Positions 7,498 through 12,570 of a stretch of 12,830 bases of DNA are shown here, in pieces (within the stretch, counting starts at the first letter, position 1; the number at the start of each line of letters is the position of its first letter). Position numbers and translations under genes: made by a program. Source of the DNA: an uncultured Mollicutes bacterium (GTDB taxonomy: Bacteria; Bacillota_I; Bacilli_A; Acholeplasmatales; Anaeroplasmataceae); the NCBI GenBank assembly GCA_937905855.1, contig CALCWU010000101.1:1-12830 (forward strand), in the 5' to 3' direction. The notes below the pieces were generated by a model. The model had not been told where the DNA came from. It did no database searches and was given only the letters and a program-made list of their open reading frames with translations.

Positions 7498-7523
7498 CTT
7501 AGGCTAGTTAAAACTAGCCTAAG
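7498..7523 (-). repeat. perfect 11-bp stem-loop after the cysteine-rich gene
   Basis: CTTAGGCTAGT (7498-7508) and ACTAGCCTAAG (7513-7523) form a perfect inverted repeat with a 4-nt loop, five bases after the stop codon. No T run follows on either strand, so it is not a classical terminator. It may stabilise the 3' end, act with the terminator just downstream, or bind protein. Confidence 0.7.
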
Positions 7524-7528
7524 ATTAA

Positions 7529-7870
7529 TTAAAATATTCCTAGTCCTGTATTTCTATATCCGCAGCTATTATTGTTGCATTCAATATCGGGAATATTATT
7601 AAAATAAGTTTCAATCATTCGTCTAATTAAGCACTCTAATGAACAATCCTGAATAATTTCTACAGGATCACAATTAATAAATCCTTGATAAAATTCAATT
7701 TGGTTACAGTTATTTTCTCTTCTAGTAATTCTTCCTACATTATAAACAGCAGTAGGTACGTTGCATGGAGTACATACTAAATCATAAACACCATCACTAA
7801 CATTTACTAAATCATATTTAAATAATGTATTACATACAATTATTTCATCATGCTTATTATTACAAGCCAT
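7529..7870 (-). CDS. cysteine-rich small protein of unknown function
   Basis: I do not recognise this 113-residue protein. Ten cysteines (residues 3, 13, 33, 36, 55, 67, 76, 80, 98, 103) make up about 9% of it, including CTPC at 33-36 and CSLEC at 76-80. There is no signal peptide or membrane segment. The pattern fits metal binding, or disulfide cross-linking as in spore-coat-like proteins, but neither can be shown. GGGAG followed by a run of eight T precedes the ATG. A perfect 8-bp hairpin lies just upstream, and a strong stem-loop plus terminator follow, so it is an independent single-gene unit between pyk and nrdD. No clean sigma-A promoter is seen. CATAATATA (7912-7920, minus strand) resembles the -10 of mother-cell sporulation sigma factors, a weak hint only. 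Confidence 0.7.
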   Translation of the reverse strand: MACNNKHDEIIVCNTLFKYDLVNVSDGVYDLVCTPCNVPTAVYNVGRITRRENNCNQIEFYQGFINCDPVEIIQDCSLECLIRRMIETYFNNIPDIECNNNSCGYRNTGLGIF

Positions 7871-7887
7871 AAAAAAAACTCCCTTCT

Positions 7888-7910
7888 ATTGTAGCTATGA
7901 ACGCTACAAT
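7888..7910 (-). repeat. 8-bp stem-loop in the 5' UTR of the cysteine-rich gene
   Basis: ATTGTAGC and GCTACAAT (7888-7895 and 7903-7910) form a perfect inverted repeat with a 7-nt loop. It ends just before the ribosome binding site (7879-7883) and would lie at or near the 5' end of the mRNA. It could be an mRNA-stabilising hairpin or an operator. Confidence 0.6.
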
Positions 7911-7947
7911 ATATATTATGAGAGAGTTTCTTTTAATTATAGACATT

Positions 7948-9366
7948 TTAAATAGTATGAAGCTTAAACATATCAGTTCCTGTATTACCTACATGAGAGC
8001 CACCAGTAATTATAACCTTATCGCCCTTATGAACTAAATTAGTTTCTAAAGCTTTGTTTATTGCATAAATGAACAATTCATCAGTAGAATGCTTTTCTTC
8101 AGCATATACTGGATAAACATTCCAAGCAAGATTTAATTGTCTAGCAGCCTTATCATTAACACATATTGCAATAATTGGGCAGCTAGGACGATATGCTGAC
8201 AATGTAAATGCTGTTTCACCATTATTTGTAACACAAATTATGGCTTTAGCATCTATTTGATATGAAGCATTAACTGCTGAATTACAAATAGCTGATACAA
8301 AGCTATTTCCTAAATTTAAATTATTACGATAGAATCTTTCATGATAGTTAATATTTTCCTCAGTACATGTTGCAATATCACGCATAGCTGTTACAGCCTC
8401 AACTGGATATTTACCAGCTGCACTTTCGCCACTAAGCATAATAGCTGATGTACGATCATAAATAGCATTAGCTACATCAGATACCTCAGCACGGGTAGGA
8501 CGTGGATTTTGTTGCATTGAATCAAGCATTTGAGTAGCAGTTACTACTATTTTACCAGCACGATAGCATTTAGAAATTAAATCCTTTTGAATACCCGGAA
8601 GCATTTTAAATGGAACCTCAACGCCCATATCACCACGAGCCACCATAATTCCATCAGAAGCTTCAATTATTTCGTCCATCTTTTCAATACCTTCAGTATT
8701 TTCTATTTTAGAAATAATCTTAATTTTATGAGATGTATCATACTCATCAAGTAGCTCTCTTAAAGCATAAACATCTTCTTTTCTTCTTACAAATGAAGCT
8801 GCAATATAATCAACACATTCCTTAATACCAAAAATAATATCCTCACGATCAGCCTTAGAAATGTATGGCATATCTACAATTACATTAGGAATATTTATAC
8901 TCTTATGATTGCTAAGAGGTGCGTCATTTAAAACCTCGCATTTAACATCATTGCCTATGATTTCAACAACCTTAAAGCTGATTTTACCATCATCCGCTAA
9001 AATTGTGACGCCAGGCTTAACATATTTTGCAAGCTCCTGATAGGTTAATCCTATTCTAGTTTCATCACCAATAAGCTCATGATCAGGAGTAAAAGTAAAA
9101 TAATCACCCTTATGTAGATTAACCTTACCATCCTTAAAATTGCCCACTCTAATTTCTGGGCCTTTTGTATCTAATAAAATTGGAAGGGGAATTCCTAATT
9201 CTTGTCTAACTCTTTTAACACGGTCCATCCTTACCTTTTGCTCTTCATGAGTTCCGTGAGAGAAATTAAGTCTAGCACAATCAAGACCATGAAGGATCAT
9301 TTCCTTTAGCTTATCATCATCGTCAACAGCTGGACCAAGTGTACATATAATCTTTGTCTTTCGCAT
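7948..9366 (-). CDS. pyk: pyruvate kinase
   Basis: Pyruvate kinase transfers phosphate from phosphoenolpyruvate to ADP, the last ATP-forming step of glycolysis in the cytoplasm. The 472-residue protein begins MRKTKIICTLGPA. It shows RLNFSHG, DTKGPEIR (the Glu that goes with potassium dependence), ISKIENTEG with the catalytic lysine, VARGDMGVEVPF, and the signature TATQMLDSM. It ends in the C-terminal allosteric domain (about 355-472). It lacks the extra PEP-utiliser domain found in Bacillus pyruvate kinase. The frame is open upstream to a TTG at 9459, but the ATG at 9366 is chosen: AAAGGA lies ten bases before it and homologues start here. A regulator gene lies directly upstream behind its own terminator, so pyk has its own promoter. 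Confidence 0.96.
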   Translation of the reverse strand: MRKTKIICTLGPAVDDDDKLKEMILHGLDCARLNFSHGTHEEQKVRMDRVKRVRQELGIPLPILLDTKGPEIRVGNFKDGKVNLHKGDYFTFTPDHELIGDETRIGLTYQELAKYVKPGVTILADDGKISFKVVEIIGNDVKCEVLNDAPLSNHKSINIPNVIVDMPYISKADREDIIFGIKECVDYIAASFVRRKEDVYALRELLDEYDTSHKIKIISKIENTEGIEKMDEIIEASDGIMVARGDMGVEVPFKMLPGIQKDLISKCYRAGKIVVTATQMLDSMQQNPRPTRAEVSDVANAIYDRTSAIMLSGESAAGKYPVEAVTAMRDIATCTEENINYHERFYRNNLNLGNSFVSAICNSAVNASYQIDAKAIICVTNNGETAFTLSAYRPSCPIIAICVNDKAARQLNLAWNVYPVYAEEKHSTDELFIYAINKALETNLVHKGDKVIITGGSHVGNTGTDMFKLHTI

Positions 9367-9376
9367 TATATTTTTT

Positions 9377-9382
9377 TCCTTT
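9377..9382 (-). promoter_or_regulatory. pyk ribosome binding site (decides the start)
   Basis: AAAGGA on the minus strand, ten bases before ATG 9366. Confidence 0.7.
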
Positions 9383-9399
9383 CGTTTTAAATTCTTTTC

Positions 9400-9426
9400 A
9401 TAAGAAAGCTGGTTATTATTTCTTAT
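9400..9426 (-). promoter_or_regulatory. stem-loop in the pyk 5' UTR
   Basis: ATAAGAAA (9419-9426, minus strand) can pair with TTTCTTAT (9400-9407) across an 11-nt loop. No terminator or riboswitch signature follows. Significance is uncertain in such AT-rich DNA. Confidence 0.35.
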
Positions 9427-9447
9427 CGATAAAATCACCTCAATAAT

Positions 9448-9456
9448 ATGATAACA
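9448..9456 (-). promoter_or_regulatory. candidate pyk extended -10 promoter
   Basis: TGTTATCAT on the minus strand (TGn plus a 5/6 match to TATAAT). It has no good -35; the TGTACC element at 9471-9484 covers that region instead. Confidence 0.5.
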
Positions 9457-9470
9457 CAATTTTTAATAAA

Positions 9471-9484
9471 TGTACCATATTTTA
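9471..9484. promoter_or_regulatory. TGTACC-type element upstream of pyk
   Basis: TGTACCATATTTTA on the plus strand lies where the -35 region of the candidate pyk promoter should be. Thirteen bases (TGTACCATATTTT) recur exactly, in opposite orientation, upstream of the 153-residue gene (12476-12488). A relative forms half of the palindrome at 11972-11993. It is a candidate binding site for an unknown regulator. Confidence 0.4.
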
Positions 9485-9502
9485 CTCACGAATTTGTCCA
9501 AA

Positions 9503-9540
9503 ATTTAAAAAAATGAAATACATTTTTTAGTATTTCATTT
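9503..9540 (-). terminator. terminator of the WYL regulator gene
   Basis: On the minus strand AAATGAAATAC (9530-9540) pairs perfectly with GTATTTCATTT (9511-9521) across an 8-nt loop and runs into a T tract. The TAA stop (9527-9529) lies in the loop, so the stem includes the last codons. Confidence 0.85.
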
Positions 9541-10462
9541 GTAAAGCCACATTATTTAAATTATTAAATAATAAGTTATTATAAAGAAAATTCATTTCAT
9601 TATATTCACTCTTCATTTTTAAAGCTAGATCCATTGGCATTAAAATTATGGCATTATGAATTTTAGCAAATTTAATAGCCTTATCAACATTTGTATAAAT
9701 TTCAACAATATAATAATAATCTGATTTTTCTACTAATTTATATGCTAAACCAAATTCATTAATAAACGCGTTTAAATCTTTATCCTTAAGCTTTAAACGA
9801 ACATTAGTCCTTTCTTCATTTATTTGGTTATTAATAATCTCATCATCTTCATATGCTAAGTCAACCATTTTAACTATTTCATATTTACTTCCATCACTAG
9901 CAAATAAATACTGAATATTAGAAATTACCTCTATCATTTTAGGAACAACTAAATATTTTTGACTTTTTCTTTTACTTTTAAATTCATCATAATAAGTTAT
10001 TGAAAAAGATATAGTTTTCTTTCTTAAAATTGCCTTAGCTAAAAATTCTAAGTTTTCAAAAAGCTTATCAGTTGATGTTCTTTCTATTCTAAATGGCTTT
10101 TTTAGGGTATCAAGGATAATCTTTGCATCATTATTTAAGCTAACAAGTTTCTTAATAATTTTATCAGCATCAGTAGCACAAATATCTTTAGAATAAAGTA
10201 CCATATTTATAAGATAATAAATTTCAGCCACCTTAAATGGTTTCTCTTCAACTAGATATACTCCCTTTGAGGTAGATTGAATATTAAATCCAGCCTCAAC
10301 AAGATTATTAATGTGTCTACCTATAGATTTTCTTTCAAGAGCTATTCCATAATTCTTCCATAAATAATCTAAAATAACCGCTTGAGTTAATTTGTGTTCT
10401 TCACTACTATAATTTCTTAAAATTTCTAAAATTCTTAGTGGTGCTAAATTTTTTGCTTCCAT
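9527..10462 (-). CDS. HTH and WYL-like transcriptional regulator
   Basis: This is a predicted DNA-binding regulator of the WYL group, cytoplasmic and probably sensing a small molecule or nucleic acid. The 311 residues begin with a helix-turn-helix of the DeoR/winged type (about 9-72; LRILEILRNYSSEE, then LERKSIGRHINNLVEAGF). A linker follows, then a WYL-like beta domain (about 145-206, with YLVVPKMIEV and NIQYLFASDG), then a WCX-like C-terminal segment. The literal W-Y-L triplet is degenerate, so this is a fold-level call. AGGAGG lies eight bases before the ATG at 10462. The gene follows a 35-codon small ORF by 18 bases and shares its strong promoter and structured leader. It ends in a strong terminator before pyk. 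Its target genes are unknown; nearby TGTACC elements are candidates. Confidence 0.82.
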   Translation of the reverse strand: MEAKNLAPLRILEILRNYSSEEHKLTQAVILDYLWKNYGIALERKSIGRHINNLVEAGFNIQSTSKGVYLVEEKPFKVAEIYYLINMVLYSKDICATDADKIIKKLVSLNNDAKIILDTLKKPFRIERTSTDKLFENLEFLAKAILRKKTISFSITYYDEFKSKRKSQKYLVVPKMIEVISNIQYLFASDGSKYEIVKMVDLAYEDDEIINNQINEERTNVRLKLKDKDLNAFINEFGLAYKLVEKSDYYYIVEIYTNVDKAIKFAKIHNAIILMPMDLALKMKSEYNEMNFLYNNLLFNNLNNVALQMKY

Positions 10463-10470
10463 AAATATAT

Positions 10471-10476
10471 CCTCCT
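10471..10476 (-). promoter_or_regulatory. regulator ribosome binding site
   Basis: AGGAGG on the minus strand, eight bases before ATG 10462, in the gap between the small ORF and the regulator gene. Confidence 0.8.
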
Positions 10477-10480
10477 ATTT

Positions 10481-10588
10481 TTAAATATAGCGAAGATATT
10501 CACTCTTCCATAAAAAAATGCCACCATTTTTTATGGAAGCATAACCTACAAATTTCTTCATATTAATTGCCTCCGCCATATGTTCCAT
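10481..10588 (-). CDS. small ORF (35 codons) in the regulator leader
   Basis: An open frame of 35 codons runs from ATG 10588 to TAA 10481, 18 bases before the regulator gene. It is not a family I recognise. The first ATG has AGGTGG six bases upstream (10595-10600). An in-frame ATG at 10561 has a better site, GGAGG (10570-10574), eight bases upstream, which would give 26 residues starting MKKFVGYASI. The peptide is basic and aromatic (K, Y, F, W) with a short hydrophobic patch GGIFLW at 22-27, and lacks a signal peptide. A strong RNA hairpin (10505-10539) lies inside the frame. It could be a real small protein, a regulatory leader peptide, or a chance frame in a structured RNA. Two good ribosome binding sites in frame favour translation. 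Confidence 0.5.
   Translation of the reverse strand: MEHMAEAINMKKFVGYASIKNGGIFLWKSEYLRYI
10505..10539 (-). repeat. 15-bp hairpin inside the small ORF
   Basis: On the plus strand, CTTCCAT with seven A and TG (10505-10520) pairs with CA, six T and ATGGAAG (10525-10539) across a CCAC loop, with one bulged A. On the minus strand the seven T (10512-10518) are buried in the 3' arm, so the hairpin is not a normal terminator. It could hide the T run from a competing terminator-like fold. Confidence 0.75.
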
Positions 10589-10593
10589 GGATC

Positions 10594-10676
10594 ACCACCT
10601 TACAAATAGCAGGTTGGTAGCACTGTCACAAGGCCATAGCCTTAGGTGCGTTCTTCATACGTTCTATTTCAAGAAC
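10594..10676 (-). ncRNA. structured leader RNA of unknown class upstream of the small ORF and regulator
   Basis: The transcript from the promoter at 10683-10711 begins near 10676 and folds repeatedly. GTTCT can pair with AGAAC (10672-10676 with 10661-10665); alternatively GTTCTT pairs with a later AAGAAC copy (10671-10676 with 10650-10655). GCAC (10646-10649) pairs with GTGC (10620-10623), enclosing AAGGC-TATG-GCCTT (10630-10643). ACCAACCT (10611-10618) pairs with AGGTGGT (10594-10600) with one bulge, and so sequesters the first ribosome binding site. I compared it by memory with T-box, SAM, TPP, FMN, purine, lysine, cobalamin, THF, SRP, 6S and tmRNA signatures and found no match. A cis-acting leader is more likely than a free sRNA, because no terminator separates it from the coding frames. 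Confidence 0.55.
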
Positions 10677-10682
10677 AAATAT

Positions 10683-10711
10683 ATTATATCACTAATGCTT
10701 CATTTTGTCAA
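10683..10711 (-). promoter_or_regulatory. perfect-consensus promoter for leader, small ORF and regulator
   Basis: On the minus strand, TTGACA (10706-10711), a 17-nt spacer and TATAAT (10683-10688), preceded by TG to give an extended -10 (TGATATAAT). All elements are consensus. The TGA stop of the upstream protease gene (10708-10710) lies inside the -35 hexamer. Confidence 0.92.
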
Positions 10712-11937
10712 TTTAAAATTGATATAATCTCTTTATTATTCATTTTTTTCTTAATCATTAGCTCATTTGCAAGATTAATGACCTTATTTTTATTTCTTTT
10801 AATATATTTTATAGCATCGTTTTCACATTTCTTTAAGAAACTTTCGATTTTTCTTTCCATTTTTCTTCTTTTTATAAATGTTTCTTTTCTACGACCGCTT
10901 CCTAAATCAGGTAATGTTAAATAACAGCCTTTATAACCATTTGCATTAAACATATTATAGGCATAATTTCTAGCACGCTGAAGATCTTTCTCACAGCCAT
11001 TACAACCAGTATTTAGAATAATTTTAGTAGCAAGTACTCCAGCCATACTTATTTTTATATCAGCTATCATTTTAGGAAATGAATAAAAATTCTTTTCTTT
11101 AACCTCGGCTGCACTGCATTTACCACTAGGACCATCAATTCTTATTTGGCAAATTTTAAAATATTCACTAAATCTATTAAGCATTATAGCATGACCGGCC
11201 TCGTGAATAGCAACCTGATAAAATTGTTCGTCACTTTCCTTTTTAATAGCATTTATTATAATTTCTATAGAATTTTCAACCATATCCATAGTAATTATCT
11301 TTTCATTATATCTTAATACTAAATCGTTAACAAGTGCTAAAATATCAGTACAACTTGTAGTACGACCGCCAATAAGATCCTTAAGTAGCTCTTCATCATA
11401 ATCATCACTAAACTCAAGCTCATATTTTTTCATAAGGTCTTGTAGTAAACCTAAAAGTTCATTTGAATTAAGATAATCTATCTTAATACACTTATCTAAT
11501 CTACCGCTTCTTAAAATAGCATCAGGAATATCAAGCATATTATTTGTTGCGGCTAAAATTAGTAAATCGTCATTAGCATTAACGCCATCAATATTGTCCT
11601 GTAATATTCTTCTAAGTCTTGCATCATCATTTAAAAGTAAATCTAATTCGTCTATTACAATTATTGAATGCCCAACTCTTTTAGCCTCCTCAAAGGCCTT
11701 TTGTGTCTCATCTAACACATTATCACTATCGCCATTTATAACAATAACATTAGCCTTAGTATTTTCAATAATCTCCTTAATTATTAAGGTTTTACCATTA
11801 CCTGGAGGACCATATAAAATCATTCCTTTAGGGGTTTTTATCCCTCTTTTAAGTAATTCTTGATTACGATCAAACCAATTTAAAACATTACTAATTTCAG
11901 TTAATTGCTTCTTATGTCCAACAACATTTTCAAACAT
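10708..11937 (-). CDS. soluble FtsH-like AAA+ ATPase with M41 metallopeptidase domain
   Basis: A 409-residue AAA+/zinc-protease fusion with the FtsH domain order but no N-terminal membrane segments, so probably a cytosolic hexameric protease. The AAA domain holds Walker A GPPGNGKT (43-50), Walker B IIVIDELD (92-99), and the second region of homology ending LRSGRLDK, with R143 and R146 as Arg fingers. The M41 domain has HEAGH (245-249), and D318 in CEKDLQRA is the likely third zinc ligand; both active centres look intact. Between SISGSD-like INGDSD (67-72) and AFEEAKR (81-87) it is about six residues shorter than FtsH, and the aromatic pore motif FVG is absent. GAGGT lies eight bases before the ATG. 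The 153-residue gene is 46 bp upstream. Targets are unknown. Confidence 0.88.
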   Translation of the reverse strand: MFENVVGHKKQLTEISNVLNWFDRNQELLKRGIKTPKGMILYGPPGNGKTLIIKEIIENTKANVIVINGDSDNVLDETQKAFEEAKRVGHSIIVIDELDLLLNDDARLRRILQDNIDGVNANDDLLILAATNNMLDIPDAILRSGRLDKCIKIDYLNSNELLGLLQDLMKKYELEFSDDYDEELLKDLIGGRTTSCTDILALVNDLVLRYNEKIITMDMVENSIEIIINAIKKESDEQFYQVAIHEAGHAIMLNRFSEYFKICQIRIDGPSGKCSAAEVKEKNFYSFPKMIADIKISMAGVLATKIILNTGCNGCEKDLQRARNYAYNMFNANGYKGCYLTLPDLGSGRRKETFIKRRKMERKIESFLKKCENDAIKYIKRNKNKVINLANELMIKKKMNNKEIISILN

Positions 11938-11953
11938 CTTTTTTACCTCTTCA

Positions 11954-11964
11954 ATTATATTATA
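11954..11964 (-). promoter_or_regulatory. candidate promoter of the FtsH-like gene
   Basis: Two overlapping -10 hexamers (TATAAT at 11959-11964 and at 11954-11959, minus strand) lie upstream of the ribosome binding site GAGGT (11945-11949). A weak -35, TTGGTA (11976-11981), is 16 bases from the second -10. The -35 lies inside the palindrome, so bound protein would control access. Confidence 0.5.
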
Positions 11965-11971
11965 AGATTTT

Positions 11972-11993
11972 TATGTACCAAATTTAGTACATA
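11972..11993. promoter_or_regulatory. 22-bp near-perfect palindrome, probable operator
   Basis: TATGTAC (11972-11978) and GTACATA (11987-11993) are perfect inverted arms around a symmetric AAATTT core (11980-11985). Only the pair at 11979/11986 breaks the dyad. It covers the -35 region of the protease promoter and the last codons and stop (11984-11986) of the 153-residue gene. No T run follows on either strand, so it is not a terminator. Size and symmetry fit a dimeric repressor or activator site. Confidence 0.65.
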
Positions 11994-12445
11994 GCCTTAT
12001 TAGTTAAATAGATAATACTTGTAAAATTATAATCCTTTAATAAAACAAGCTCCAAATTTAAATTTTCACATAGCTTAATAGTTATTTCCAATAGCTCATT
12101 TAAATCAAGATTTAATAATTCGATACATCTGCTATCTGTATCAAAAATAAAACCATCCCTTTGACTCTTATATTCTAAAAAATTACCGATTTTTAAACAA
12201 GCCTTTGAATTTATAGAAGCTATATAATTACCAATTTGCTTAATATTCTCATCATCAAGCTTAACAATGTTTGGTAAAACAATAACTCCACCATTTTCAT
12301 TTTGTTTTTCTCCATATTTAAATGATAAATTATTATTAACCCTTATCATTTGATATAAAAGCCTTGAACCACCATTTAACCCCGTTAAAATCATTTGAAT
12401 ATGCCCTAAATATTCCTTATTAATACTTTTTCTAATATCCTGCAT
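11984..12445 (-). CDS. hypothetical protein upstream of the FtsH-like protease
   Basis: I do not recognise this 153-residue protein. It looks soluble: there is no signal peptide, membrane helix or coiled-coil heptad. Notable stretches are GHIQMILTGLNGGSRLLYQM (14-33), GGVIVLPNIVKLDDENI (52-68), FDTDSR (101-106), and a leucine-rich C-terminal part (LNLDLNELLEITIKL at 111-125). AAGGAGG is five bases before the ATG, and its own promoter region lies upstream. Only 46 bp, holding the palindrome and a weak promoter, separate it from the FtsH-like gene, and no terminator intervenes. The two are therefore probably co-transcribed at least in part. It could be an adaptor, substrate or regulator of the protease, which is inference from position only. 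Confidence 0.8.
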   Translation of the reverse strand: MQDIRKSINKEYLGHIQMILTGLNGGSRLLYQMIRVNNNLSFKYGEKQNENGGVIVLPNIVKLDDENIKQIGNYIASINSKACLKIGNFLEYKSQRDGFIFDTDSRCIELLNLDLNELLEITIKLCENLNLELVLLKDYNFTSIIYLTNKAMY

Positions 12446-12450
12446 TTTTT

Positions 12451-12457
12451 CCTCCTT
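12451..12457 (-). promoter_or_regulatory. ribosome binding site of the 153-residue gene
   Basis: AAGGAGG on the minus strand, five bases before ATG 12445. Confidence 0.85.
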
Positions 12458-12466
12458 ACAATATTA

Positions 12467-12472
12467 ATTATA
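12467..12472 (-). promoter_or_regulatory. -10 box of the 153-residue gene
   Basis: TATAAT on the minus strand, with no good -35 at 16-18 bases. The -35 zone is filled by the tandem TGTWCC repeats at 12476-12500, which suggests an activator-dependent or repressed promoter. Confidence 0.55.
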
Positions 12473-12475
12473 AGG

Positions 12476-12500
12476 AAAATATGGTACAAAAATGGAACAT
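12476..12500 (-). promoter_or_regulatory. tandem TGTWCC repeats upstream of the 153-residue gene
   Basis: On the minus strand, TGTTCCATTTT is followed directly by TGTACCATATT, an 11-bp direct repeat (one helical turn). The second copy extends to TGTACCATATTTT, identical to the element upstream of pyk. It lies immediately upstream of the -10 box. Confidence 0.45.
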
Positions 12501-12531
12501 GAAATAAAAGTAAGCATTTTTTAACTAAAAT

Positions 12532-12565
12532 AAAAAAATCCACCTAAGCTTTGAGCCTAGATGGA
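12532..12565 (-). terminator. terminator of the acetyltransferase gene
   Basis: On the minus strand TCCATCTAGGC (12555-12565) pairs with GCTTAGGTGGA (12539-12549), 11 bp with two G-U pairs and a 5-nt loop, followed by seven T (12532-12538). It starts a few bases after the stop of the gene to the right. Confidence 0.92.
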
Positions 12566-12570
12566 ATCAT

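Noticed and set aside
9367..9459. Longer pyruvate kinase starting at TTG 9459
   Set aside because: The extra 31 residues are unlike the family and run across the candidate promoter; ATG 9366 has an AAAGGA site.
10198..10208. GTACCATATTT inside the regulator gene as another operator copy
   Set aside because: It lies in coding sequence, and a similar string also occurs in nrdD (6122-6130), so matches inside genes cannot be distinguished from chance.
10594..10676. Known riboswitch, T-box, SRP or 6S RNA
   Set aside because: None of the invariant boxes I know for these classes is present; reported as unclassified instead.
10684..10710. UGA read as tryptophan, as in Mycoplasma
   Set aside because: All conserved tryptophans are TGG and the long genes are intact under the standard code; the single TGA stop gives a normal protein end.
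10646..11863. Rightward frames opposite the FtsH-like gene
   Set aside because: Antisense shadows, hydrophobic by virtue of reverse-read A/T-rich codons; not real membrane proteins.
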